Shown: positions 47,067-55,414 of the stretch, piece after piece
Numbering within the stretch: the stretch's first letter is position 1
How the letters are laid out: every line of letters starts with the position of its first letter
Source: Nocardioides alcanivorans
GTDB lineage: Bacteria; Actinomycetota; Actinomycetes; Propionibacteriales; Nocardioidaceae
Direction: 5' to 3'
Assembly (NCBI RefSeq): GCF_021555175.1
Contig: NZ_JAKGRW010000006.1
Coordinates: 124,001 to 188,000, forward strand
Length of the DNA: 64,000 bases
Translations under genes and position numbers: made by a program
The notes under the pieces: model-generated
Databases searched by the model: none
The model's input: the letters and a program-made list of their open reading frames with translations, nothing else
Told to the model about the DNA's origin: nothing

Positions 47067-47321
47067 ATGCTGCCCGACCAGCCGCCAACGTTCCGTGACT
47101 CACCCGCTTCCGACCAGCCGTGGCGTTGGCGCCTGCTCGACGCGAGCGGCGCAGAGGTTGCGGTCTCCGGCGACCTCGCCGATCAGGCCTTCCCGAGCCA
47201 GTCGGACGCCGAGTCGTGGTTGGGTGAGTTCTTCCCCGACCTCGCCGACGCGGGGGTCGACCAGGTGACGCTGCTCGAGGCCGACCGCGAGGTCTACGGC
47301 CCGATGTCCCTGAGCGCCTGA
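47067..47321 (+). CDS. Small conserved actinobacterial protein
   Basis: An acidic 84-residue protein (MLPDQPPTFRDSP; ESWLGEFFPDLADAGVDQVTLLE). The pattern of WRWRLLD, FPSQSDAESWLG and VTLLEADREVYGPMSL recurs in short actinobacterial proteins of unknown function. It diverges from the MBL-CobU gene by 95 bp and lies 15 bp before thyA, so it probably heads that operon. Confidence 0.7.
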   Translation: MLPDQPPTFRDSPASDQPWRWRLLDASGAEVAVSGDLADQAFPSQSDAESWLGEFFPDLADAGVDQVTLLEADREVYGPMSLSA

Positions 47322-47336
47322 CGGAGCACGGGAGAG

Positions 47337-48146
47337 ATGCAGCAGTACCTCGACCTGGTCCAGCAGATCCTCGATGAGGGTGTCGACAAGGGTGACCGCA
47401 CCGGCACCGGGACCCGCAGTGTCTTCGGCCACCAGATGCGCTTCGACCTGCGCAAGGGTTTCCCCCTGGTCACCACGAAGAAGATCCACACCCGCTCGGT
47501 CTTCGCGGAGCTGCTGTGGTTCCTGCGCGGCGACACCAACGTGCGTTGGCTGCAGGAGCGTGGTGTCTCGATCTGGGACGAGTGGGCAGACGAGGACGGC
47601 GATCTCGGCCCGGTCTACGGCTACCAGTGGCGTTCCTGGCCCACGCCCGACGGCCGGAGCATCGACCAGATCAAGGGCCTCGTCGACGGCATCCGCACCA
47701 ACCCCGACTCGCGCCGCCACATCGTGTCGGCGTGGAACGTGGCCGACGTCGACGACATGGCGCTGCCGCCGTGCCACACGATGTTCCAGTTCTACGTGCG
47801 CCCCGTCGAGGACGGCCCGGCCGAGCTCAGCTGCCAGCTCTACCAGCGCAGTGCCGACGTGTTCCTGGGGGTGCCGTTCAACATCGCTTCCTATGCTCTC
47901 CTGACCCACATGGTCGCCCAGGTGACCGGCCTGGCGGTCGGCGACTTCGTGCACACGATGGGCGACGCCCACCTCTACAGCAACCACCTCGAGCAGGCGC
48001 AGCTCCAGCTCACCCGAGACCCGCGCCCGTTGCCCACCCTCTGGCTCGACCCGTCGGTGACCGAGATCGATGCCTTCGACCTGCCACACATCGAGGTGCG
48101 CGACTACGACCCGCACCCCGGCATCAAGGCGCCGATCGCGGTATGA
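47337..48146 (+). CDS. thyA: Thymidylate synthase (ThyA)
   Basis: Folate-dependent synthase converting dUMP to dTMP with methylene-tetrahydrofolate. All motifs are present in 269 residues: [12 protein letters not shown], the Arg loop, [14 protein letters not shown] with the catalytic Cys146, [20 protein letters not shown] and the end APIAV. The ATG overlap with folA (4 bp) places both in one operon, which is logical because ThyA produces the dihydrofolate that FolA reduces. Confidence 0.97.
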   Translation: MQQYLDLVQQILDEGVDKGDRTGTGTRSVFGHQMRFDLRKGFPLVTTKKIHTRSVFAELLWFLRGDTNVRWLQERGVSIWDEWADEDGDLGPVYGYQWRSWPTPDGRSIDQIKGLVDGIRTNPDSRRHIVSAWNVADVDDMALPPCHTMFQFYVRPVEDGPAELSCQLYQRSADVFLGVPFNIASYALLTHMVAQVTGLAVGDFVHTMGDAHLYSNHLEQAQLQLTRDPRPLPTLWLDPSVTEIDAFDLPHIEVRDYDPHPGIKAPIAV

Positions 48147-48616
48147 CGCTCACCTTGATCGCTGCCCACGCCCGGGGCCGGGTGATCGGCAACGGGCCCG
48201 ACATCCCGTGGCACAGTCGCGAGGACTTCGCGCACTTCAAGGCAACGACCCTCGGACACACCCTCGTCATGGGGCGGCTCACCCACGAGTCCATCGGCCG
48301 TCCGTTGCCCGGCCGGCGGACCATCGTGATCACCCGCAACCCGGACTGGGCCGCTGACGGTGTCGACGTCGCGCACTCACTCGACGAAGCCCTGGCCCTG
48401 GCCGAGGGATCCGAGGTGTTCGTGGCCGGCGGCGCGCAGATCTATGCCCTCGCGCTGCCACGCGCCACCCACCAAGTGCTCACCGAGATGCACATCGAGG
48501 TGGAGGGCGATGCCTTCTACCCGGCCTTCGACGAGGCCGAATGGGTCGAGACGAGGCGCGAGTCCCGCAGGGATCTCGACCCGCCGCTCGACTGGGTCTG
48601 GTGGGCCCGACGGTGA
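48143..48616 (+). CDS. folA: Dihydrofolate reductase (FolA)
   Basis: Reduces dihydrofolate with NADPH, the partner of ThyA. In 157 residues it shows [50 protein letters not shown], the glycine pair in FVAGGAQIY and a C-terminal tryptophan-rich end. It overlaps the thyA stop by 4 bp, and its own stop overlaps the GTG of the GntR gene. Confidence 0.96.
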   Translation: MTLTLIAAHARGRVIGNGPDIPWHSREDFAHFKATTLGHTLVMGRLTHESIGRPLPGRRTIVITRNPDWAADGVDVAHSLDEALALAEGSEVFVAGGAQIYALALPRATHQVLTEMHIEVEGDAFYPAFDEAEWVETRRESRRDLDPPLDWVWWARR

Positions 48617-48963
48617 AGATCGTCATCGACGTCCATGCCGCAGAGGCGCCGTACGAGCAGGTGAAGTTGCAGATCGTCGCCGCGGTGGATGCCGGTGTCC
48701 TGGCGCCGGGCGACAAGCTGCCACCGGTCCGTACCCTGGCCACTGAGCTCGGCCTTGCCGCCAACACCGTCGCGCGCGCCTACAAGGAACTGGAATCCAC
48801 CGGGGTCGTCGCGACTCGTGGTCGGGCCGGGACCGTCGTGCTGGGCCCCGGACGGGAGAGAGCCGTCCGCGAGGCGGCGGCCGGCTTCGTGTCGCGCATG
48901 CGGGAACTCGGCGTGAGCGACGCGGAGGCCGTCGAGCTCGTACGTCGGACCCAAGGTTCCTGA
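48613..48963 (+). CDS. GntR-family (YtrA-like) transcription regulator
   Basis: Short regulator of 116 residues. A winged helix-turn-helix (PYEQVKLQIVAAVDAGVLAPGDKLPPVRTLATELGLAANTVARAYKELE) is followed by a small C-terminal segment of about 35 residues, as in the YtrA subfamily, which often controls ABC transporters. GTG 48613 overlaps the folA TGA (GTGA), so it is translated with folA. No transporter gene is adjacent; its target is unknown. An in-frame GTG at 48601 would add four residues. Confidence 0.85.
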   Translation: MKIVIDVHAAEAPYEQVKLQIVAAVDAGVLAPGDKLPPVRTLATELGLAANTVARAYKELESTGVVATRGRAGTVVLGPGRERAVREAAAGFVSRMRELGVSDAEAVELVRRTQGS

Positions 48964-49001
48964 CCTTCATCGTCTTGCCAGCCAGTGGCAGGGTGGGCCC
49001 C

Positions 49002-49928
49002 ATGGAACTGCGCATCTTCACCGAGCCCCAACAGGGGGCGACCTACGACGACCTCCTCCGCGTCGCCCTCGCCGCCGAAGACCTCGGTTTCGGGGCCTTC
49101 TTCCGCTCCGACCACTATCTGGGGATGGGCACCGAGGGCCTGCCCGGTCCCTCGGACGCATGGACCACCCTGGCTGGCCTGGCCCGCGACACCAGCACGA
49201 TCCGCCTCGGCACGATGATGACGTCTGCCACCTTCCGGCATCCCGGCGTGCTGGCCATCCAGGTCGCCAACGTCGATCAGATGAGCGGGGGCCGCATCGA
49301 GCTCGGCATCGGTGCTGGCTGGTTCGAGGCCGAGCACACGCAGTACGGCATCCCGTTTCCGGCCACCGCGGACCGTTTCGACCGCTTCGAGGAGCAGTTG
49401 GCGGTCATCACCGGGCTCTGGACGACGCCGTTGGGGGAGCGCTACGACTTCGCGGGTGAGCACTACCAGCTCACGGACTCGCTCGCGCTTCCCAAGCCCA
49501 CCCAGGACCCGCACCCGCCGGTGCTCATCGGAGGACTCGGCAAGCGCCGTACGCCGGCCCTCGCTGCCCGCCATGCCGACGAGTTCAACCTGCCGTTCGT
49601 CTCGCTCGAGACCACACGTGACCAGTTCGCCCGGGTGCGCGCGGCGTGCGACGCCGTGGGCCGCAACCCCGATGACCTCACGTGGTCCAACGCGTTGGTC
49701 GTCTGCGTAGGAAGGGACGAGGCCGAGATCGCCCGTCGGGCCGGCCGGATCGGGCGTGAGTCCGACGAACTGCGTGAGAACGGGCTCGCTGGCACGCCGG
49801 ACGAGGTGATCGCCAAGATCAAGCAGTACGGCGAGGTTGGTGCCGAGCGCATCTACCTGCAGGTGCTCGATCTCGAGGACCTCGACCAGCTGCAGCTCAT
49901 CGCCGACGAGGTCATGCCGCACGTCTGA
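49002..49928 (+). CDS. LLM-class F420-dependent oxidoreductase
   Basis: Luciferase-like TIM-barrel oxidoreductase of 308 residues. Features are FTEPQQGATYDDLLRVALAAEDLGFGAFFRSDHYL, LGTMMTSATFRHPGVLA, SGGRIELGIGAGWFEAEH and a C-terminal GTPDEVIAKIKQYGEVGAERIYLQ. The subgroup and the actinobacterial context suggest deazaflavin F420 rather than FMN as cofactor, which is an inference. Substrate unknown. It lies 38 bp after the GntR gene on the same strand. Confidence 0.88.
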   Translation: MELRIFTEPQQGATYDDLLRVALAAEDLGFGAFFRSDHYLGMGTEGLPGPSDAWTTLAGLARDTSTIRLGTMMTSATFRHPGVLAIQVANVDQMSGGRIELGIGAGWFEAEHTQYGIPFPATADRFDRFEEQLAVITGLWTTPLGERYDFAGEHYQLTDSLALPKPTQDPHPPVLIGGLGKRRTPALAARHADEFNLPFVSLETTRDQFARVRAACDAVGRNPDDLTWSNALVVCVGRDEAEIARRAGRIGRESDELRENGLAGTPDEVIAKIKQYGEVGAERIYLQVLDLEDLDQLQLIADEVMPHV

Positions 49929-49947
49929 ACGGCATGACCGTGGCGGG

Positions 49948-50418
49948 TCAGATCCAGCCCGGGTCGCGCAGGGCTGCTGCGGCCTCCTGCCGCGACACGC
50001 GCGAACGCGACGACGTCCGGCAGCGCCCGGCCACCTCGACCAGTGGCTGGGCGTCGCCCTGCGGCTGCTCCACCACCACCAGCTGGTTGCCGTCATCGAA
50101 CGTGAGTCTGAGACCGATGGACGCGTCTCCTCGAGGTGAGTCGATGTCGAGGAGGACGGCGGTCACGGCCCCGTAAGGGGCGCCACGCACGCCACCGCGG
50201 AGACGTTCGACCACGAGCCCGCCGTCGAACGTGTGCAGCATCAGGTGTGCGGCCTTGCGTCGACGAGCTCCGCCGAGGGTGGCGAGGAGGCCGCTTCGGG
50301 CCTGCTCCGAGCCGAGGCTCGTGCGCACCTGGGTGCTGCGCTCCCAGAAGCCGAGTCCGGCCCCGAGCGCGAGCTCGTAGGCTCGGTGCGTCACGTCGCC
50401 GCATGTGTCGGCCATCAC
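49948..50418 (-). CDS. Hypothetical protein
   Basis: A 156-residue protein (or 155 from the second Met) that I do not recognise. It contains a gly-rich helix start (AYELALGAGLGFWERSTQV), VRGAPYGAVTAVLLDIDSP and RLTFDDGNQLVVVEQP, suggesting a small beta-rich fold. Codon usage is normal for the window. It converges on the LLM gene (20-bp gap) and diverges from dapA. Confidence 0.6.
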   Translation of the reverse strand: MMADTCGDVTHRAYELALGAGLGFWERSTQVRTSLGSEQARSGLLATLGGARRRKAAHLMLHTFDGGLVVERLRGGVRGAPYGAVTAVLLDIDSPRGDASIGLRLTFDDGNQLVVVEQPQGDAQPLVEVAGRCRTSSRSRVSRQEAAAALRDPGWI

Positions 50419-50560
50419 ACCTCCCAGTGGACGGCGGTCAGGCTAGTTGGGGCAGGCAAGCTCTGTCGAGGGCTGCCCCCGCGTGGTGGCCGCGTCCTCG
50501 CAGACCGAGCTGGGCGAGCCCATCCGCATCGGGCCCGGCGGAGAGGGATAACCTCATGCC

Positions 50561-51463
50561 ATGACCTCCGCTGCTCCGCAGGCCCCGCTCGGCACCGTGC
50601 TGACCGCGATGGCCACCGCGTTCAACGACGACGGTTCCGTCGACTTCGTGGGCACTGCCCGCATTGCCCAGCACCTCGTGGCCCACGGGCACGACGGACT
50701 GGTCGTCTCCGGAACCACCGGTGAGTCGCCCACCACCAGCATCGAGGAGGACGGCGAGATCCTCGCCGCCGTGCGCAAGGCTGTCGGTCCCGACACCAAA
50801 CTCGTCGCCGGCGTGGGCACCAACACGACCGTGCACTCTGTCGAGTTGGCCAAGCAGGCCCAGGAGCGCGGCGCCGACGGCGTACTCCTGGTGACGCCCT
50901 ACTACAACAAGCCCTCGCAGAAGGGCCTGCTGCACCACTTCGAGCAGGTCGTCGCCGCCAGCGACCTGCCGGTGATGCTCTACGACGTGCCCAGCCGCAC
51001 TGGCACGACCATCGCCTTCGACACCTACCGGGTCGCAGCGCAATGGGACCAGGTCGTCGCGGTCAAGGACGCCGTCGGTGACTTCGTCCGTGGCCTGAGG
51101 ATCTCCGAGGAGCTCGGGCTGGCCGTCTATTCCGGTGACGACGGCAACAACCTCGGCTGGCTCGCGCATGGTGCCGTCGGCTTCGTCTCCGTCGCCGGCC
51201 ATGCCGCTGGCGACCAACTGCGAGCCATGCACGACGCCTGGTTCGCGGGTGATGCGGCCGGGGCCCGACAGATCTTCTCGCGGATGCTCCCCGCGATCGA
51301 CGCCATCATGGGCGTCCCCAACTACGGAGCCACGACCGCCAAGGCAACCCTGCAGTTGCTGGGAGTGATCGACAACCGGTTCGTGCGAAGCCCGCTCGTC
51401 CCGCTCGACGACGACGAGGTCGTGGCCCTCCGGGCCGGGCTCTCGGCGTCCGGCCTCCTGTGA
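50561..51463 (+). CDS. dapA: 4-hydroxy-tetrahydrodipicolinate synthase (DapA)
   Basis: Condenses pyruvate with aspartate semialdehyde, the first lysine/diaminopimelate-specific step. The 300-residue TIM barrel shows GTTGESPTTSIEED, the Tyr141 region LYDVPSRTG and the Schiff-base Lys169 in VVAVKDAVGD. It lies 27 bp before the RNase J gene, the classic actinobacterial dapA-rnj pair. Confidence 0.97.
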   Translation: MTSAAPQAPLGTVLTAMATAFNDDGSVDFVGTARIAQHLVAHGHDGLVVSGTTGESPTTSIEEDGEILAAVRKAVGPDTKLVAGVGTNTTVHSVELAKQAQERGADGVLLVTPYYNKPSQKGLLHHFEQVVAASDLPVMLYDVPSRTGTTIAFDTYRVAAQWDQVVAVKDAVGDFVRGLRISEELGLAVYSGDDGNNLGWLAHGAVGFVSVAGHAAGDQLRAMHDAWFAGDAAGARQIFSRMLPAIDAIMGVPNYGATTAKATLQLLGVIDNRFVRSPLVPLDDDEVVALRAGLSASGLL

Positions 51464-51490
51464 GGGGCCCCATCCGATCAAAGGAGATCG

Positions 51491-53173
51491 ATGAGCCATC
51501 CGCATCCTGAACTGAGCGAACCCAGCGCGCTGCCGAGTGGGGGTCTGCGGATCACCGCGCTCGGCGGCCTCGGCGAGGTCGGCCGCAACATGACCGTCTT
51601 CGAGTACGACGACCGTCTCCTGATCGTCGACTGCGGGGTGCTCTTCCCCGAGGACCACCACCCGGGCGTCGACCTGATCCTTCCCGACTTCACGTCGATC
51701 CGTGATCGGCTCGACAAGGTCGAGGCGCTCGTGCTCACCCACGGTCACGAGGACCACATCGGCGCCACTCCCTACCTGCTGCGTGAGCGTCAGGACATCC
51801 CGCTGGTGGGCTCCGAGCTCACTTTGGCGCTGCTCGGCTCCAAGCTGCGAGAGCACCGGCTCCGCGAGACCGTGCACCACGTGGTCAAGGAGGGCGAGCG
51901 GATCCAGTTCGGTCCCTTCGACCTCGAGTTCGTCGCGGTCAACCACTCCATCCCCGATGCGCTCGCCGTCGCGATCCGCACCGGCGCCGGCATGGTGCTC
52001 CACACCGGCGACTTCAAGATGGACCAGCTGCCGCTCGACGGGCGCATCACCGACCTGCGTGCGTTCGCCCGCCTCGGTGAGGAGGGCGTCGATCTCTTCA
52101 TGACCGACTCCACCAACGCCGAGGTGCCGGGTTTCACTACAGCCGAGAAGTCGATCTCCCCGGTGCTCGACCGGGTCTTCCACGAGAGCAACCAACGCAT
52201 CATCGTGGCCTGTTTCGCCTCGCACGTGCATCGCGTGCAGCAGGTGCTCGACGCCGCGGTCACCCACAACCGCAAGGTGGCCTGGGTGGGCCGGTCGATG
52301 GTGCGCAACATGGGCGTGGCCCGTGACCTCGGCTACCTGCAGGTGCCTCCGGGGGTCGTCGTCGACGCCAAGGCGCTCGCCGACCTGCCACCCGAGCGTC
52401 AGGTGCTCATCTCCACCGGTTCACAAGGCGAGCCTCTCTCCGCCCTGAGCCGCATCGCCCAGCGCAGCCACAACTTCGTGCACATCGAGGAGGGCGACAC
52501 CGTCGTGCTCGCCTCCTCGCTGATCCCTGGCAACGAGAACGCCGTCTACCGGGTGATCAACGGCTTGGCGCGCTGGGGTGCCAAGGTGGTCCACAAGGGC
52601 AACGCGCTCGTCCACGTCAGTGGCCACGCCAGCGCCGGTGAGCTGCTCTACTGCTACAACATCGTCAAGCCGCGCAACGTGCTGCCCGTGCACGGCGAGA
52701 TCCGTCACATGCAGGCCAACGCCGAGCTGGCTCGCCAAACCGGCGTCGAGAACGTCGTGATCGCCGAGGACGGCGTGGTCGTCGACCTCATCGACGGCAA
52801 GGCCGAGATCGTCGGCAAGGTCGAGTGCGGCTATGTCTTCGTCGACGGCCAGTCGGTCGGCGACATCACCGAGGCGTCGCTCAAGGACCGCCGCATCCTG
52901 GGCGAGGAGGGCTTCATCTCCGTCATCGCCGTGGTCGACACCAGCGCCGGCAAGGTCGGCGAGCTCGAGATCCATGCGCGTGGCTTCGCCGAGGGCGACC
53001 AGACCTTCGCCGCCATCCGTGAGCCGATCCTCGACGTACTCCAGCGGGCGCTCGACGAGGGCGTCAGCGACACCCACCAGCTGCAACAGCAGATGCGCCG
53101 GGTCATCGGTCGCTGGGTCTCCAACACCCACCGCCGACGCCCGATGATCGTGCCCGTGGTGATCGAGGTCTGA
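51491..53173 (+). CDS. rnj: Ribonuclease J
   Basis: MBL-fold 5'-3' exo- and endoribonuclease of mRNA and rRNA processing, 560 residues. The N-terminal GGLGEVGRNM, metal motif HGHEDH at residues 84-89, HTGDFKMDQ, the beta-CASP segments STGSQGEPLSALSRI and SGHASAGEL, and the C-terminal domain are all present. AAAGGAG precedes the ATG. A long terminator hairpin follows. Confidence 0.97.
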   Translation: MSHPHPELSEPSALPSGGLRITALGGLGEVGRNMTVFEYDDRLLIVDCGVLFPEDHHPGVDLILPDFTSIRDRLDKVEALVLTHGHEDHIGATPYLLRERQDIPLVGSELTLALLGSKLREHRLRETVHHVVKEGERIQFGPFDLEFVAVNHSIPDALAVAIRTGAGMVLHTGDFKMDQLPLDGRITDLRAFARLGEEGVDLFMTDSTNAEVPGFTTAEKSISPVLDRVFHESNQRIIVACFASHVHRVQQVLDAAVTHNRKVAWVGRSMVRNMGVARDLGYLQVPPGVVVDAKALADLPPERQVLISTGSQGEPLSALSRIAQRSHNFVHIEEGDTVVLASSLIPGNENAVYRVINGLARWGAKVVHKGNALVHVSGHASAGELLYCYNIVKPRNVLPVHGEIRHMQANAELARQTGVENVVIAEDGVVVDLIDGKAEIVGKVECGYVFVDGQSVGDITEASLKDRRILGEEGFISVIAVVDTSAGKVGELEIHARGFAEGDQTFAAIREPILDVLQRALDEGVSDTHQLQQQMRRVIGRWVSNTHRRRPMIVPVVIEV

Positions 53174-53185
53174 CCTCCCACCCCG

Positions 53186-53248
53186 GATAGTCCCGGACGA
53201 ACTTGTTCCTCGCAGTGTCGAATGAGGACAAGTTCGTCCGGGACTATC
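53186..53248. terminator. Very long terminator-like inverted repeat
   Basis: A stem of about 25 bp starting GATAGTCCCGGACGAACTTG pairs with the complementary arm ending GTTCGTCCGGGACTATC, with only one bulged T and a 12-base loop. It lies between the convergent RNase J and secreted-protein genes, so it would act on both strands. The stem is longer than a normal terminator. Confidence 0.8.
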
Positions 53249-53261
53249 GCGATTTCAGCCT

Positions 53262-54593
53262 TCAGCGGATCAACTTGGCGTTGTTCTTGATCTTCACGGC
53301 CTTGGTGGTGATGACCAGCGGGTGGTGGCCGGGGCGGGTGATGGTGATGCGGGCCTTGAGCCTCTTCTTGCGGTCGGCCTTCTTGATCTGGTGGGCCTTC
53401 TTGGTGGACTTCTTGAGCGCCTTGCCGTTGCGGAGCCACTGGTAGGTGATCTTCGCGTCCGGTGCCGCTGCCCGCTTCAGGATCTTCTTGGGGCCGAGGG
53501 CGACCTTGACCTTCTTCTTCACCTTGTCCTTGCCCTTGAGGGCGACCTTCTTGCCCGTCCACACCGGCTTCGGTGCGAGCTGGACCTTGCCGACCGCCAC
53601 GGTCGCCGTGCCGGACGGATGGCCGTCGCGCTGGGCGTTCACCCGGACGCTGACGGTGGTGCCGACGTCCTTCACACCCGGCTGGTACGTCGCCGCGGTG
53701 GCTCCGGCGATCGGCTGTCCGTCGCGCAGCCACTGGCGGTCGATGCTGGTCGGGGTGGGTGCCCAGGCTCCGTCGTCGACGGTGAGGGTCTCGCCGTAGA
53801 CCGGGTTGCCGGTGACACTGGGAGCGGTGCTGGCGGTGACGGCGTCACCGGGGAGCACGGTGGCCGTCGTCGGCGTCCTCGTCGCAGCGAGGTGACCGGC
53901 CAGGACGGTGCTGACCTCGACCCGCAATTGCTTGCCCTGGTCGGCGCCGGTCGGTGTGTAGTCACGGCCGGTGCCGCGGTGGGTGCCGTCATCATCGCCC
54001 CCGTGCCAGCGCCAGACGTACTCGAACGAGTCCGGTGTGGGACTCCAGACGCCGGGGTTGGCCCGAAGGGTGACGCCGACCTTGGGGGTGCCGGTGACCG
54101 TGGGGGCCGACGACGGGACCGGGGCACTGCCCTGGGTCGCGGCGGCGGTGTCATCGGAGAACTCGTCCTTCACACACGCTGGGTCCGACCCGAGGCCACG
54201 GACCCAGAGACGAACAGGTTTGCCGATGTCGTCGGCCTTGACGGTGTAGGACAACGTGCGGTTGGAGACGTAGCTGGCGAAGCTCTGGGTGCTGCCGACG
54301 CCGCTGGTGCCGACGTACCAGCGGACCTTCATGCTCGAGGCATTGCTCCAGACGCCGGTCCGGGCGGTGACGGTGTCGCCGACCTTGGGTTGAGCCGGGC
54401 TCACCGGGGCCTCGATCCACGGATCGGTGGTGGCATTGATGGTGGGACAGTTGGGTCCGCCGGGGCCGGGGAGCTCCGGGTCATCACAGCCGTGGCACGG
54501 ACGCGCGGTGGCGCTGGGTGCGGTGAGCAGTGCAGCGACGACGGTGGTCGCCACGAGGGTGGTGGTGGTTCGCATCAGGGTGCGCAAACCCAT
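53262..54593 (-). CDS. Secreted protein with four Ig-like repeats and a lysine-rich end
   Basis: Secreted protein, 443 residues. A Sec signal peptide ends near TAPSATA-R. Four repeats of about 80-95 residues follow, each with the pattern P-x-VG-x-T-L/V-x-A-x-x-G-x-W, a central tryptophan strand and a terminal GH or SGT motif, for example TGTPKVGVTLRANPGVWSP and TGNPVYGETLTVDDGAWAP; the last repeat is extremely lysine-rich. Such Ig-like modules are frequent in Nocardioides-type surface proteins. No catalytic domain or sortase motif is visible. GGAGGAG upstream supports ATG 54593. Confidence 0.8.
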   Translation of the reverse strand: MGLRTLMRTTTTLVATTVVAALLTAPSATARPCHGCDDPELPGPGGPNCPTINATTDPWIEAPVSPAQPKVGDTVTARTGVWSNASSMKVRWYVGTSGVGSTQSFASYVSNRTLSYTVKADDIGKPVRLWVRGLGSDPACVKDEFSDDTAAATQGSAPVPSSAPTVTGTPKVGVTLRANPGVWSPTPDSFEYVWRWHGGDDDGTHRGTGRDYTPTGADQGKQLRVEVSTVLAGHLAATRTPTTATVLPGDAVTASTAPSVTGNPVYGETLTVDDGAWAPTPTSIDRQWLRDGQPIAGATAATYQPGVKDVGTTVSVRVNAQRDGHPSGTATVAVGKVQLAPKPVWTGKKVALKGKDKVKKKVKVALGPKKILKRAAAPDAKITYQWLRNGKALKKSTKKAHQIKKADRKKRLKARITITRPGHHPLVITTKAVKIKNNAKLIR

Positions 54594-54721
54594 GGGAAGG
54601 ACTCCTCCGGTCGAGAGATGGACTCGCCCCGGAGAGCTGGTCATCAGCGACCGCGGGGCGGGCCGATGAGTCTAGAAATTGTTACTGGCCGTTCACATCG
54701 CCCGAAGGTCGCGAATCTGGA

Positions 54722-55414
54722 TCAACCTTCGGATGACGGACGCGGGTGCGGAGGAGTGGGGGCCTCGAGGTGCAGCCCGGACTGGAAACCGAGCACGACG
54801 GCCTGCACCCGGTCGCGCACCTCGAGCTTGCCGAGCAGCCGGGTCACGTAGGTCTTGACGGTCGCCTCGCTCAGGTGGAGGCGTCGCGAGATCTCCGCGT
54901 TGCTGAGGCCCTCGCTGAGGGCACGCCAGACCTCGAGCTCGCGCTGGCTGAGCCGGCCGAGCAAGTGGGCCAGGGCTGCCTGTGGGGAGTCGGGTCGTTG
55001 GAGGTAGGCGTCGACAAGCCGCTCCCCGACGGGCCGCGAGAAGACCAGCCTGCCGGCATGTGCGTCGCGCACCGCTGCGGTGATCTCCTCCGGCGGGCTG
55101 GTCTTGAGCAGGAAGCCGTCGGCACCGGCGCGGAGGGCACCGGTGACGTAGTCGTCGAGGTCGTAGAGGGTGAGCATGAGAACGGCGGCGCGCAGCTTGC
55201 GCTGTCGGATGTGGTGGAGCCCGCTGAGTCCGTCGTGGGTGGGCATCTCGACGTCCATGAGCACCACGTCGACGTCGTGGTGAGCGGCCAGATCGGCCGC
55301 TTCGAGCCCGTTCGCGGCCTCTGCGGTCACCGAGATGTCGTGCTCCGCCTCGAGCACGGCGCGGATGCCGTTGCGTACGAGAGGGTGGTCGTCCGCCACC
55401 ACCACGCTGATCAT
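54722..55414 (-). CDS. NarL/FixJ-family response regulator
   Basis: DNA-binding response regulator of 230 residues. The receiver domain has VVVADDHPLVRNGIR and the phospho-acceptor Asp in DVVLMDVEMP, with the conserved LL-KTSPPEEI; a LuxR-type helix-turn-helix (LSQRELEVWRALSEGLSNAEISRRL) is at the end. The GTG/ATG region overlaps the kinase stop by 4 bp, so it pairs with the kinase encoded upstream. Its targets are unknown; the secreted protein gene next to it is a candidate. Confidence 0.93.
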   Translation of the reverse strand: MISVVVADDHPLVRNGIRAVLEAEHDISVTAEAANGLEAADLAAHHDVDVVLMDVEMPTHDGLSGLHHIRQRKLRAAVLMLTLYDLDDYVTGALRAGADGFLLKTSPPEEITAAVRDAHAGRLVFSRPVGERLVDAYLQRPDSPQAALAHLLGRLSQRELEVWRALSEGLSNAEISRRLHLSEATVKTYVTRLLGKLEVRDRVQAVVLGFQSGLHLEAPTPPHPRPSSEG

